Made by a program: the position numbers and the translations under genes. Below the pieces are notes generated by a model. It made no database searches and had not been told where the DNA came from. It was given only the letters and a program-made list of their open reading frames with translations. Positions 25,069 to 38,700 of a DNA stretch of 64,000 bases are shown here, in pieces (position 1 is the stretch's first letter; each line of letters opens with the position of its first letter). Source of the DNA: Takakia lepidozioides (Eukaryota > Streptophyta > Takakiopsida > Takakiales > Takakiaceae). The DNA is taken from positions 60,884,001 to 60,948,000 of the forward strand of contig CM060733.1 of the NCBI GenBank assembly GCA_030704615.1, in the 5' to 3' direction.

Positions 25069-28000
25069 ATGGAGTCCCCGGAGCTCACAATAGAAGAGGT
25101 AGGCTGTTTCGATGCTGGTTAGGCAGGTCCTGTGACCTGCGGGTGGGATTCATGTTGTTGTATATTTGAATGGGTTTGTTAAGCAGCAGATTGAAGGGAA
25201 GGGTTGGATGCAGGTGTTGAAGAGGGATATTCCATGGGAAACCTACATGACTGCGAAGTTGATTACTGGCACGGGGTTACAATTACTGCGGCGATATGAC
25301 CACCGGCCTGAAAATGTGCAAGCTGCCTTGCTTGATGAGGTGATCTACTCGGGACTCTTCTGATCCATCTCATCTTACGAACGAGATGTAGAAACCCCGG
25401 ACAGGCTGATGGAATTTGGCCTTGATGGTGCAGAATGGGGTAGCGTACGTGCGTGTATTTGTGGGCATTCTGCGTGACATCTCCAAGCAAGAGACAGTGG
25501 AGTACATTCTTGCGGTAGTGGATGAACTTCTCACAGGTGTTGCTCCTTCCCTGTCAGTTTCTGCATTTTGAGGATTTGTTTTGGACCGGTTACATTCTTT
25601 TTCTTTCATTGCTTCCCCGCTGCTGTGCTCAAACTTTACGGTTCAGGGGCTGTTAATTCCGTTAGAGATTTATGTGGGAAGACATGTGCCAGAGTATGCA
25701 GAAGGACCTCTGTGTGGATGCTGTCCAGAAAAACCTAGGTGCTGCTTGCAGTCCCTAAGGCATGAGAAGGGGAGTTTAATAACTAATTTATGAGTGAGGG
25801 GCACAATTAACATGGGACCGGGGGAATGGGTGGCAGCTAATCCGAAGCGTGCCCGCTTGTTCCACGACAAGTCACTTGCTGATGAGGATGTGTACCGCCC
25901 TTTCCTGAGGTTTGTAACTTTGGCCAGACATTTTAAACCCTGCGTGTCTGATGTGAGCCTGGGGACTCATCTGTAGTTTCTTCAAATCTAATCCTTTGGT
26001 TGACTTTGTATAAACTTCGTCAACTAAGATGGTTGTGGGCTGAATACACTTGCCTCCTTTTTTATTTCCCTAATCATAATTTAAGATAGGCTTAGTAATT
26101 TGAAAGGGAATGTCTGTGGTTTTTGTTGGCAGATTGTTGCAAAGGAAGAACTGGTTTATTCAGGAGAAAAGCTGCAGAATCCTGACATTGGTGATCAGGT
26201 ATGAGCTCCTGCTTTGTAGGTGGTTCTTGGAGTGACTCGGTCCAGTTTTGTGGGTGAATGACATATTAGGGCAATATGGCTAGGGTGTTGCAGTGCACGT
26301 CCATATGATGAGGGGGACTTGAATGATTCGTCATTGGCTCCTGGAAAGCGGATCGATACACTTAGTGAGGTGTTTCGCGTGCTTGTGGATTGGCTTATTT
26401 CTCAGGTATTTTCTCATCTTTTCTTCACACTACTCTGAGAGGATAGGAGGGGAGGTAGAGACAGAGTGTCTTTGGGTTCACTGCCAAACATGCCTTCTTT
26501 TTAATTCTCAAACTTGGTTGGTCATGACATAGTTCTTCACTTACGCAGATTGCCCATGATAGTAAGGATTTCCTTAATGACAGGGTGTGTGTGTGGTGGT
26601 TGCAGTTGAGGATTCCGTCGCATCCAATTCGATCTATTCCTACAGCAGTGAGTTCGCTGGCGACACTGTTACGTAATTCTCAAGTGCGAGCTATGTTTGT
26701 GAAGGCCGATGGCATCAAGCTGCTTGCCCCTTTGATCACCCCTGCCTCCACTCAGCAGTACATTCAGGTTTCTTGCTCTAACACCATGTGCACTGTTGGC
26801 TCGTTCCACTTCACTTGGTTATCCATGTACAGACCCCCCACTATTGATACATTTATGAGAGGGACGGCCATGGGAGAAGGTTGTTAAGATTCGGACGTGA
26901 TACCGTGTGGGATATCCTCCACAATGCTAGGCTGAGCTAAAAAGTTTAAGCAATGGCTCGTCATTATTGGAAATGATGGCCAACTTAATTCCCCTAGTTG
27001 TTGACAAATGTGTCATTCAGACAATGCATGGAATGGTACCGTAATGTGAGCCTTCAAGGTCTGAGAGGAGAATGACATGTAATGAACAGTTCAAAGTAAT
27101 GGGAGCTGAAAAGAATCAAGGTTTGGACAACTATGAATTACTCTCAGTTTGGGAACTGAGTGTCTTTATGTTGAAAGGTACTTGACTTTGAAACTGAGTT
27201 GAAAATATGTGACATTTGATAGTTGAGAACCAGTATGTAGAGATATGCTAACTAGTAACAGCAGGGCTGCAGCCTGCCTTGGCCAGTTGCTTTTATGACA
27301 TTCTACTTGGTTCTCTGGCATATAGGAAGATATTGCCTCGGTTGTTATGGGCTCATGATGATAGAGGGGCATAGGAGATGACAAGGAAGAAAACTACATT
27401 TGGTGTTGAGGAGTAAGCGCTGGCTGTTAGTGCCTTCAGTGTCAAAATTTGTGTCAGCCATCTAGGAACAATTCACTGGATGCCTCCTGGCTGTCAGAAG
27501 TTATTTACTTCTGCAAATTTCTTGACCATAAGGGGACCAGTGATACTCTTCATGTCAGATGGAAGACATCTTTCCGCATATGTCCGCAAGTAGCACATTC
27601 TATTGCCACCTGTTGTAATTGCTGCTTCTGGAAATGTCAGGTGATGGTGCCTGCAATAGCCTCTCTGCAACAAGGTCACATATGCATTGTAGTATTTAAC
27701 ATGTGAGAAGCCATTGTGTGAAGCTCCTGTTAGTATGGATGCTCAGGATTAGACGCTTGAACTAAAACTCCGGGTGCATATGGGATCCAGCTGCTGTATG
27801 AGGCTATATTATGCATTTGGCTTCTTTCATTCTATGATGTTGCTGTGGATGCATTCTCTGCATCAAGAGTTCTACCTCGCCTTGTTGAAGTCGTGAAGAG
27901 TTCCACCAAGGAAAAGGTGCGGGGCCACGTATCCTCTGTTTTGCAGTGGTCGGCATTTTGTTTTGTTTGGCAGTGTTGATTCAAGTCACACTAATTATGT

Positions 28001-29787
28001 TAGGAAGCAACTAGGTTTCAAGTCAGGTATAAGATGGTGCAGGTCTCCAAGTGTCAGAGTGGGGTCCGTCCTAAAAAGTTCTCCCTAATGAATATGGAGT
28101 GAACAAAGCGTGGGTTTCTTCATTGCAAGAATGAAGACCTGACAGTTGTCAAACCTGTAAGCCACATCTATTGGCGCTTTTGAAGCTTCATATTTGGTGA
28201 CACACAACAAGGGCTAGTGGTTAGTACAAACACTGCTTAGTGAAGGAGTAAAACATGATTTGTCACCTACTTCAGAGCAATACAGGACGCTACTTTAGCT
28301 GCTATTGGAATCTCTGAATCATTTATGACGCTTATCTGTGACTTTGGAGGTGACAAGCATACCAAAAACCCGGAAGAACTGGTTTCCCAGCAGACTTAAC
28401 TTGGACTCAGCCTAATTCCTCTTAAACACCCAGATAATTTTTGAAAACTTCACCTCCACAGTCGTGTCATCCACCTTGACTTGAATCTAAAACCCATGTT
28501 CTCCAAGTGCAGGATCCACATCACCAGGTTGTTTGAAAGCTGGCTGCTGCTCCCTTGTGTATGATGGTGGGTGGTAGTTGGGACATGCAGGTCGTGCGTG
28601 TTGCCATCTTGACATGTCGCAACCTAACAACTTCACCTAACATTACTGCTGAGATGGTGGACCTGGGTATGCCCAAGGTTGTTCAGAGCTTAAAGCTGCA
28701 GGCATGGAATGATGAGGTAAATGCCTTGACCAGCTTGCTAGTATATCTGAGGCAACCCTGACCTCTCTCTGTGCCTGTCTGTTCATCTCCCTCTCCTGGG
28801 CTGAGTTTTATAGCTGGAAGTAGAAAATCTCACAGTTAACTCAGAAAGGATTAATCATAGTAGATTACTATGCCCTCTTTTCATTCTCCCTCTATTGCAA
28901 ACACAGAATTCTCTAGCCATTGGGGAATCAATACCGACTTGATTTCAGCTATGCTGTATATTTCAGGATATCTGCTTACAGTGTTAATTCATCTATTGTC
29001 CTAGGACTGCATTGTTTTCCAAGGTTGAAATCCTGCCCTGGTGTTCAGACTGATAGCGAAATGGTGGCATTATGCTCAGGATTTGACAGAGTCACTGGAG
29101 GTGGTGGACCTTGCTTTGAAGGAAAGTATTCGGAAGCTGAGCTCTTTTGACAAGTATAAGGCAGAGGTGTTTTCAGGCAATCTGGACTGGACTCCTATGC
29201 ATAAGGATCCCTTGTTTTGGCGCGAGAATGTTCAAAAATTTGAGGAGAATGACTTCCAGGTTTGGTGCCTCTTTGCTTCGAAGTGCAATTGTTTTCTCTT
29301 CACCCCTGTTTTCTGGCATGCTTTGTAGTACTGGAGTAGCAAGTTTCTCGGTAGAAGGCCATTGAGATCAACTGGCAGAGTCTTGAAGGCTGGGCAGATG
29401 TGATTTTCTCCACGAGTGGACATGTTATTCTCCAGCAAAGTAGTCTTTTCATCTTTTGTTGCATCTTGGTTTCTGTTTTGGAGTTCAGTCCTATTTTAAG
29501 ACTATCTTTCATGTTGATCTTGACCTTGTGGGGTTCTGCAGGTATTGCGAATTTTGATAACACTATTGGACAACTCACGCGATCCTAAGACCTTGGCAGT
29601 CGCATGCCACGATATTGCACAGTTTATTCAATATCATCCAGCAGGGCGTGGCATCATCCTAGATTTGAAGGGCAAGGAACGTGTCATGAAGCATATGGCA
29701 CATCCTAACCCTGATGTCTCCAAGCAGGCTCTGCTGTGTATCCAGAAGATATTGCTCAGCGCCAAATATGCAAGCTATATGCAGTAG
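25069..29787 (+). CDS. VHA-H: V-type proton ATPase subunit H, 449 aa
   Basis: Eleven exons join in frame and total 1350 nt: 25069-25098, 25214-25339, 25434-25536, 25837-25909, 26133-26198, 26294-26405, 26606-26767, 27791-27916, 28591-28716, 29080-29259 and 29542-29787. Subunit H belongs to the peripheral V1 sector of the vacuolar ATPase. It couples V1 to V0 and restrains ATP hydrolysis when they separate. The sequence starts [20 protein letters not shown] and continues with [63 protein letters not shown] and [15 protein letters not shown]. The C-terminal domain has [32 protein letters not shown] and FIQYHPAGR, and ends [16 protein letters not shown]. Length and order match plant VHA-H (about 441). 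Exon 6 ([19 protein letters not shown]) is the least conserved part. Intron 7 is about 1 kb. Confidence 0.96.
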
Positions 29788-30548
29788 CTGGGCAGACTGG
29801 CCACCGCGAAAGCTGAGTAGAAAGTGATTCAAATGTATGAGCGTTTATATCTGTGATTACAGGAATGCTTGTTCTTTGCTGAATGAAGGTTTTGTCACTT
29901 CTTCGGCTCTTCTCTGGGGTAATAAATGCTGGCTTTTCTTAATGATATTCCAGCCAGACTGTAGCAAGTCACCCAGCTTGACTAAAGAGGGATGAGACCT
30001 GGAGTTTAGAGCTTGCATGAAACAAAGCGACCTTCTTGGGATATTTGCAGTTTGATTGGTGCAAGGGTGGTCAAATCCTGTTTTGGTCAGAGATTTCCCC
30101 TTTCAGAGCCATTCCAGCAAGTGTCTGGAGTGTATTTTTTTCCACTGGTATTGCTTTAGCAGAGCACATGCAATACTGTGAGAAAGCAAGGAGGCCCCAC
30201 GCAAGTGTGCACTGCGCGTCTCAATGACTTGATGAATTCCCAGAAGAATGGTCTTGTTCTGAAGTGAATGATTCTGTTGGATGAAACTGAAAACTTGATA
30301 ATACGCAGATGTGGTACTTAGCGCGTTGCTAAAACGTAAGGAGGATTGAGCTTCAGCATGCACCAATTCCCCAAGATGGGCTTTGGGCCCCAGGTAAGGT
30401 GAAGGAAATGAAGGTGTGAAACCAACCCTGTTTATCCAAGGTTGAGGTGGCAAGCATTCAGGGTGATAGAGTGGACGAGTCTATTATGATGCACTGAAGT
30501 CCTTAAGAGAAAGGGTGGAAAGAGAGGGATCTATATATAGAGCTCTGC
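29788..30548. other. 3' flank of V-ATPase H, no supported gene
   Basis: The sequence holds the likely 3' UTR of the V-ATPase H gene, with an AATAAA-like AATAAAT at about 29920-29926. No recognisable frame follows. Confidence 0.4.
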
Positions 30549-30683
30549 GGTCAACTACTAAACTTTGCTTTGCCCTTCCAACTCGCGGAGCTGAGCATCT
30601 GATATTCGCGGCGCGAAGCGCCGCCTCTGCAGGAGCCTTGTGCAGTAAACTCCTCCGGGCGGATCTAAGTTTAGTAGTCCCCA
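30549..30683. mobile_element. MITE-like inverted-repeat element
   Basis: A perfect 12-bp inverted repeat (ACTACTAAACTT at 30554-30565 and its complement at 30667-30678) lies inside longer imperfect arms of about 25 bp. The interior of about 100 bp is GC-rich and contains the self-complementary GCGGCGCGAAGCGCCGC near 30609-30625. Size, arms and lack of coding capacity fit a short non-autonomous DNA element. No target duplication was seen. Confidence 0.4.
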
Positions 30684-30689
30684 CGAAGC

Positions 30690-33600
30690 TTTCGGAGAAG
30701 GGTAGTCTTGTGTGTAAGGGGATTTGATGCATGCAAGTTGTTGCAGTGCTTGAGCTCCACCAGTGTTCCAATTGTTTTTGCCTCCTCTCCTGCTCTCGAA
30801 CCACCATGTGTCCCACTATAGGCCAAAAGAAGATATCTTCCAAGTGGTGCTCTAGTCCTGTGATAGTCATGTTTGCCTCAACTGGATATTTTTCAAGATA
30901 GTTTCTTTGAAAATGTCTAGGCCTTGAAAAGTCTGTATTCCTAGTGTAAGATTGTGATCCAACCAGCTGGTACATCTTAGAGTCTTACATTTCGACATCG
31001 CTTTGACATCAGTAAATCTTACATTTCGAACCAAGAGCATATCATCACCATTTTCCTGTGCATTATCTTGAGAGTCTTTGTAGATCAGCCAGTATCAATT
31101 GTCATGTGAAAATTGCTTGTTGTGTTGTTTCATAAGGTAGAAAGTTCACATGAAACACAGTTAGTTGGAACGAAAATATGTGCTGCTTCGAAGGTCGAGG
31201 CGCTACCCTCACTCTCAATCCATTACTGTCCAAATTCTGTGCTTCAACATTTAATTGTTCCAGCCAATTTGCATGGACAAGTCTTATTTGTAGATGTAAC
31301 TGAGTGACATTCAATGGTGACACTGGAGGGTCTATTAGAAGTGAGAGGTGCTCCTACGCCAGCGGACAGGATCCAGCAACAGAATGCCTTGTTGTTGGTG
31401 TTATGCGCAGCAGTCAAGGCAGTGCGCATAACTTGGGAATTCCTGGAAGGTGCATTGGTGCAATTCCTCTGGACAAAAAATCTATGCTGCTTCTGCTGGG
31501 AGTCAAGGATCTTGCTTTTAGAAGTGACCTCCAATTGTGAAGTGGGTTCCAGGTACTGTTCTTGAATGAAGAAAAATCATGCACTGCGCAATCTCTCTCC
31601 ATGCACACTAACATACTGAAATTCTTATTTCAAAGATTAACTGCTAGTGCAGAATTGGTAGAAGTAAAACCAGAACTGAGAGACCAGGATTGTAATATTT
31701 AGTCCCTTCGCGAGGATGCAAATTCTCTCTGCCCAAGGGATCCATCCCCCTGCTGTTTCTAGTGGAGACCCAGCCCCAGACCCCAGAGGCCAATGCAGCA
31801 CAAGCAATATGTAAATTTGAAAAAATAATTATAAATAAGTAAAAGGAAAGAAAAAAGATAGAGAAGCAAGCCATGGTTAGGTGCGCTAACCATGGGTGAC
31901 GGCGAGATTAGGTGGCACCCCATTAATGGGAGCGTGAAAAAGTCCGTAAGGGGGTGGCAAAAAGCCAACAAGGTATTTACTCTGCCTTGCCACCGGTGTT
32001 CCCTTTACGCTTCTTTTTGTCCCGACCCGTTGTTATTTTCCTTTGACCGCTGGATTTCTGTTTCTTTTTTGAGCAAAAGGAGAGAAACAAAGCCGTGTAT
32101 TATCTGCTGGTTCTCGCAAAGGGGGGCTTTGACCGCCGGGTTTTGCATTTATTTTCTTTGACCGGCTCGAGCGGTAATTTGGGGGATTGGTTTGACCCGC
32201 TGAATTTTGTCATTACTTCGGATTATCGCCCGTCGCCACGTGTTGGAAATGCAACACACCGGATGTCCTTCATCTAAATTTGGGCTGTAATCATTCATTT
32301 CGGTGTAATCATCCATCCATCCGCTATGACAGAGTTATCCCACTCAGTAACAGTACTGTTATATATTTATTGGCTGATTAATTTTTTTTAATGGTAAACT
32401 GTTCCGGATGAATGAAATCATTAGTTCAACAACTAGTCGACAGCCGGAGGGGCGAATCCTTTTGGCGAACAATGAGATCCTCCCTCTTGACGAGGAGGAG
32501 GCTGTCTTCGATTCATGAAGATGATCAGTCTGCGATTGTCGTGAACTCTGGCGCACTAAGTTATCTCACATTTGTTCCAACTGTTGTCTGTTTAGACTTT
32601 CCTTTCTGTAGAAGGGATGGTGAAACTCCAGATATATAGATCCCTCAAATTATGCAAAAGTTCTGGTCATAACCGTCAGCCTGATTAGGCTGATAGATCT
32701 CCAGATGATGGATGCCAATCAGGCTTCCGCAAGCTCACTAAGTATCCAATTTTTACCTTGTAGCCAAATGGCCTAGTTCCACGTCCCTCTCTCCTGCGGC
32801 GGCATCCGGTGCAGCTTTCCAGGGGACTAAACTAGTTCCTAACCTTGAGCTCTACAGCGACTACACTTGAAAACACGCTGCTTTTGGAAGACCAGATTAG
32901 GCTAAAGCGAAAGAAGTTTCCAACAGGATGTGATCTGGAACCTTTGGCAATTTGCAGGTCTAGAAGTTGACTTCTCTACAGATTATAAACCACATTGCCT
33001 TGAAAATTAGAAAGGCTCTAGAGGGCAAAGGAAATTGAAGCTTAGGATTCTCATGCGCATTCCTGCTTGCAGGTGGGGAATCGGCACAGTTCAGTACACC
33101 CAAAAACATCATCTCGATCAGCAATTCCAAAAATTGAATGACGCAATGCGCGCCATGGGTCTTATATGCAAGCTGCACGTCCCCATCAGCTCACATGCTT
33201 GCAAGACATGAGACCTTGGCTGCAACGTTCCCAGAGTTATGGCTTTGATTGTTTGTGCAATCACACGCTCCCTGGTCCAGTAACGCGAAGCTCCTAATGC
33301 AACCGGGCATTAAGATGGATTAGTTTTATATAATCATCTGACTCCTGAGCCCAGGTTGAGGCTAGTAAACCCAGCCCTTATTATATCGTGATTTGGTGCT
33401 AACAAATGCATCTTAATTGGCACATTGAAGGGCGACGTGCGCTCTGCCCTTCATAACTTGCATGGGAGCGCAATGCAGAATAGCAATCTCCCTTCTTTGG
33501 CCCTCTTGCCCTCTCGATCTCCTCTCCAAAGCACCACGCTCGGCATTCACTCCAACACACCCCTCGCAGACAGACCGATCACAGCGACACGAATCGAGTC

Positions 33601-34255
33601 AAGCCAGTCAAAGGCCGAGGCGGCCCAGTCAAGCCTCGCACGCTAATCCAATGACTGTAGTCAATGTCGTTCCCCGCTAATAAATCCACCCATTAACTAC
33701 CCGAGGATGGCAGGCGAACACCGGAGCGATTACAGATGAAATCCACCGACTCACCCATGCTGAAACAGCGGATGGATGAGAACTGAACAAATATCATCGA
33801 CGGATAAAGTGACTCGACACCTTTGCCGCGGTCAAGCCCTAGGTGCTGACCCCTACAATTGGGGTTGACCCGGAGCACAGAGCTACCGTCCGATCTTGAG
33901 ATGAGCGGCCAACATGCTTTGGATACCCCTCGGCATAGTTATTGATTCCGGCATCCAATGATTTCGATATTGAAAAGTTAAACACGAAATCTTCCGCACG
34001 TGTGGAGGAATGACGCCCGTCGAAGTACCGGGCGGAGAGTGGAGGGGGAGAGGTGGAAAGATGGGAGGTGTGGGAAAGATGGGGGCGGGCTGTCGGGATT
34101 TGTTTCGAGGGCGTGCCCGTGCGGCGTCGCACGAGGCACGGCAGCCTCGGTATTGTAGCCGACGAGCATTCGTGTAGAGACGGTGTGAGGATCTGATGAT
34201 CTGGTGTGTGTTGTGGGGCGGAGGGAAGCTTGGCTTCTCCTTGTTTTGCTTGCAG
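30690..34255. other. Intergenic, no supported gene
   Basis: Several frames of 60-160 codons exist. One is on minus at 30484-30975 with EDIFFWPIVGHMVV, and one on plus at 31304-31540 with GIPGRCIGAIPLDKKS. None has a recognisable family or clear splice partners. An ancient decayed gene or element is possible. The 33.4-34.25 kb part is GC-richer and could be a promoter and leader for the weak model that follows. Confidence 0.3.
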
Positions 34256-35653
34256 ATGCCAAGCTACAGTGCCTGGTCGCCTCTGTGTCCTTCACATCTC
34301 CTGCCAGAGATGCTCAGGCTGCAAATTGCTGGTATGTTTTGCTTCAGGTGTTTTTGACGTGTCTCAATATTCTCACTGTCTAGTTGTCTACAGCTTCGTG
34401 AATTTCTCGTGTGTGCTGGGCCCTCAGTGCTATGTTTGGAAATATGAAGTCCTTGTTGGGCCCCTGTAAGTATACTGGATCTATGTACATATCAGATGAT
34501 GCAGGCATATTTGGGGCTAGCTTGTTGGTTAGGCTAAACTTATATTAGGAGAGTGGGGATTGTTATTAGGAGCTAATAAAAGCAATCTAAAGGGGTCAGA
34601 GGTTTGAGTAGGCACAAAAAGGCCATTGATCAGCCAAGGGATATTCCGTTGCTTTTCAGCGGGAAGATTGCACAAGGCTTGGTAATTTGATGAGTGCTGC
34701 ATTAAGTAGACAAGTGTGACTGGGCCGGTTCAAATGCTGCCCTTGAGTTTCCTCAGAATGTTTTCTAATATATAAGTGGAGGAAGCCCTTCACATCATAG
34801 TAAATGAACAAGGAAATTAATCTTGTTAAGTAGAGCCATTATAAAGCGTGGATCAAGCGCACCCTGATCCACGCTGGGACGACAGACTTTTGTATTCCGA
34901 ATTAAAAGCCCACCCACTTCGCTCGCCCATCAATATGCTGCTGCGGGTATAGATACCAATTTCACGTGTCTCCATACCAAATACATGTGCCTGGACCTTG
35001 AAAATTTAAAGACCTGTTCCTCCCCAATCACTCCCAGTAGGCAGAGGTAATGATCAACCCAAGTAGCAGAGTGTTGGAGCGGAAAGCATTCACTCCGGCA
35101 AAATAGGTCAAAGTTCAGCAACTATAACTCCATAGGTCTGTCATCCCTACATCACTACCAATCATATCGGAGATAAAAATGTACCGAAAATAAACCGAAT
35201 TTCCGAATGGTAGGTGCCTTACAAGAGTTGACAAATCATTGGGTCACCACAACAACTCCCGTGTAAGGCCCAATCAAAAACGGATTCATGGCCTCCGTGA
35301 TTCGCTCAGCCCTTATCCCTCTCTTTGTGTGACTCTTTCACAGCTACATACTTGGCAGAATCTCATTGTTGCTCCTTCTTTTTAGAGTCATTGTTGGAAA
35401 GGAATATCACTTGCCACCTTTTCATTGACTCCTTTTGGGGTGAGGTTCGAGCAACTACACTGCTGCAGATGGATATGCAGAAACCCGGCAGTTGACCCCA
35501 TGCCTGCACAAAAATACAGTAGATGCTTTTGCAGGAAAACAGGGTGCTACTTGGAAGAAGATGAGTGGCCAGGGTATTTGTCAACAGGCCTCACCCATAT
35601 CTGTCTGGATAGGTCGCAACACCACCAAACCTGGCGATATCTTTCTCCTACAG
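34256..35653 (+). CDS. Weak two-exon small-protein model, unknown
   Basis: An ATG at 34256 directly follows a plausible acceptor (CTTGCAG) and opens 25 codons (MPSYSAWSPLCPSHLLPEML) to a GTATGT donor at 34332. A second exon at 35535-35653 begins after TTTTGCAG, is in compatible phase and reads KQGATWKKMSGQGICQQASP, ending at a CAG/GTGCG donor. The chain could continue into an exon after TTTTAGCAG near 35800 and end soon after. No family is recognised. Exon pairing rests only on phase and splice motifs, so this may be chance. Confidence 0.2.
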
Positions 35654-35799
35654 GTGCGTTACAGGCTAGTTTTAGGTTCGGTAAGCGTTTAGCCTCGTTC
35701 GCTATGGTTTGTAGCCCTGAGGTTGCATTGATTTAGCCAGGCTCGTTGCTCAGTGGGCAGAATCTGGCCCACATTCCAAACCCATCTGTTTTTAGCAGG

Positions 35800-38700
35800 G
35801 AGGAGTGCTTAGGTGTTTGGCGATCCTGCATTCAGGCTGACTCTGTACTTCAATCTTTCATGTATAATGTCTTGTGCTTTATCTCGATCCAAGAATCAGT
35901 GCCCAATTGTGGCAGCTTTTGTAGCTTGCAGTTCCCAATGATCATCCCTTGTTGTGCCATGCAATCAAATTGCGGTGCCAATGATTAGCTCCGCTAATGA
36001 GCTAATCGAACAAACAAAAGCAGAGATGTTTGCACCCGCAGGAGGACCTTCGATGTAGATTTGTGGAATCAACCTCAATTTGAAAACCTAATACAAGATT
36101 TGGGTCGTCGGATTTGTCGCCAATTGAGCACATTTAGAGGCCACGACGCCCTAATCCCTGGGGGCTTGTTGGTGAAGTTCGTGCACAAGAAACGACAACG
36201 AGACTCCGACGAGAATACCCACATGCGCAAATGCTCGTTGCAGTGGGGCTGAAGTTTTGAACACGTTGCACTTCCGTGCGCTTTCAACGCAAGATCTCGA
36301 AGAAAGTCGCAGGTGCTAAAAAGTGTAATTGCGGCTGGCGTGCTCCTTTGGAGTCGCATCGACCACCCTCTGTCAAATGTCAAACTGGATGTGATCTCGC
36401 CTAGCCTTATTAGCGCTGGACTGTCTATGCACGCACACAGAGCTGCTGTCTGATCTACGCGTCTCTAGAGACTGGGAAGATGACCCGTCTGCATCTGCCA
36501 TGTAGACGAGGCACTGAACTTGTCCTTTTGTCCAGTTGTGAGTTGCACGTGTAGTAAGGTTTAATCATTCAGAAAAACTCAAATGAATTTGAACCGCAAT
36601 TTGTAACAACAAGTTTCACCAGTGAGTGTTGATCGCGACACTAGACAGAGCTCAGACAATCATCCTAGAACTTCTCGGACGTTCCTTACTGAATGTCTAG
36701 CATCTACCACGTATAACCCTTGCCGATAGAGAGGGGAAAAGTGATTGGGGAAAGCCGTGCTCATGCACGAGTCGGTTGACGGCGAGGGTTGGTCTAGATC
36801 TCGTGCTGAAGAACGTTTTATTTCACTGGAAGTTGACCAAAATCGGCAATGAAAAGTTCTCACTTGTATCCATTACGAATTCACACGTGCTTCGAAAATT
36901 TTAAATCTTGAGTGATTTGGTGTGCCTTGTTTCTTGTGAACACAAGCTAAGTACGCTTTCAGGAGCTATCTTGAAATCGTTGCCCAGCTCCTATACCTTC
37001 TTTTCTCTGACTCGTAAAACAACAGACGCGCGCAAAACAGCCCCGTCTTGGAGGATACCTGCAGATGATACGTAGGCTGCAGGTAAACGCCAAATTGGCA
37101 TATATAGGGCACTGCTGATCCTTTGAATCTAGCAGTAGAGGGTGTGGGACCGAGCCTGGAGATCAGAGAGAGAGAGCTCGAGAGAATCCAGATGACCGTC
37201 CGGAATTTTCGTTCACTAAACTACATTACGATTAAACTGAAAACATTTGGGATCCAGTGATTGCCATGTCAGTCCCACATTCCAAAATACTTGTACATAC
37301 AAACATGTAAACATGTGACAAGACATGGTACGTAATACGAACAGGAAAAATACCCAATGATGCGTAGACCCTGACCAATTCTAGTCCCGCTTCTACAAAG
37401 CGTGCCCGATCAGTCTAAATGTACAGGTGCTTGGTCATTCCGCTTCATTTCACTTCAAGCTTCCAGTGCATCCCACCACAAACTTGGAGAATTGCTTCCA
37501 GACGCACGTAGGGAAGGAAATCGATGGCAGAATAATGGAAAAGCAAGGCAGGCAGTGTGGCACGAACTGGAATAACGCACGCCTCCATCGCTGTGCTGTG
37601 CAGCGAGCGAGTGCAGCCGGGCAGAGCTGCCACGACGGAGCTTCGTCGAGCAAGCGACGTTTCGACGTTTGGACTTGTGGACGTGACGATGTGGGCACCC
37701 CCCACTTTATTGCCTCTGCCACCGTATCTCCACTCTACCAGGTATACGTCGTAGCTTTCGTATTACGGCCGATTTTATTTATTTATCTTTTGTTTCCAAC
37801 CCAGCAACTGGGCCTGGAAATAAACCCCCGTTTCTAAGCCATGGAAACATTACAGGGGCAGAGCCCCAGCCCGAAGGCAGAGAGACCAGATGACAGGGTT
37901 TGAGCCCCAGACCCACGGGTCAATACACGAGTGGCTTACCACCGGGCCTCGATAGTTTCCAAAATAATGGCGATTGGACCAAAGCCTTTTTCGTGGGCCT
38001 TTCCGTGGCTAGTATCCTTTGGAATAATTACCGGAATAGCCAGATTTTATTTATCGAAAATACGTGGCTTCTTCACGGGCGTCAGTCCAGAAATTAGACG
38101 AACGTCCGTCGCCACTTCAGCGACGGCGTCTTCGGCTAGACTTCGAAGTGGGCGACGTCCGGTGGGACGGACGAAAATACAGTTTTAGACGGAAAGGTTC
38201 CGAATGCTCCAGTTCAGTGGCCAGCTCTGAAGCGTTGCTCCAGTAAATTTGTAGCTATCGAATTTAAGCATTCAGAAGAAAGGAAATGGAAAGTAGTTAT
38301 AACAAAATATCAAGGTTCCAGATCATGCATTTATATGTGAGGCTGCTGATCTGACTCATGAATCCATGGACAGACTTGAATCGACTGGAAGGAAGCATGA
38401 GCTTGCTAAGATCCATCAAGCTGGTGCCTGTGGACGTCGTCATTTGGAATGAGCTTATCACAATTTAGTGAACTCTACTTGTGCATATCTGTCTCTGTAA
38501 ATCACTGGGTGAGAAATGTGGAAACTTTGAAGATTAAATTAAATGAAAGATGAAGTTCAGGACTGCTCCAATTACTCCACTGGTAGAGAGCGTGGAGTGC
38601 AATAGGAAAGGGAGTGTGTAGCGATACACTCGGAGTGATGGCCGATTGCAACTTTTCTGTTAAATTTTGACCCCAATTCAATCTGTAGAGGATGACAAAA

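Noticed and set aside
30484-30975. 163-codon minus-strand frame (EDIFFWPIVGHMVV)
   Set aside because: It overlaps the inverted-repeat element, and no family or splice partner was recognised.
37427-37837. 136-codon plus-strand frame
   Set aside because: No motif and poor protein-like patterning; nearby frames on the other strand are equally long.
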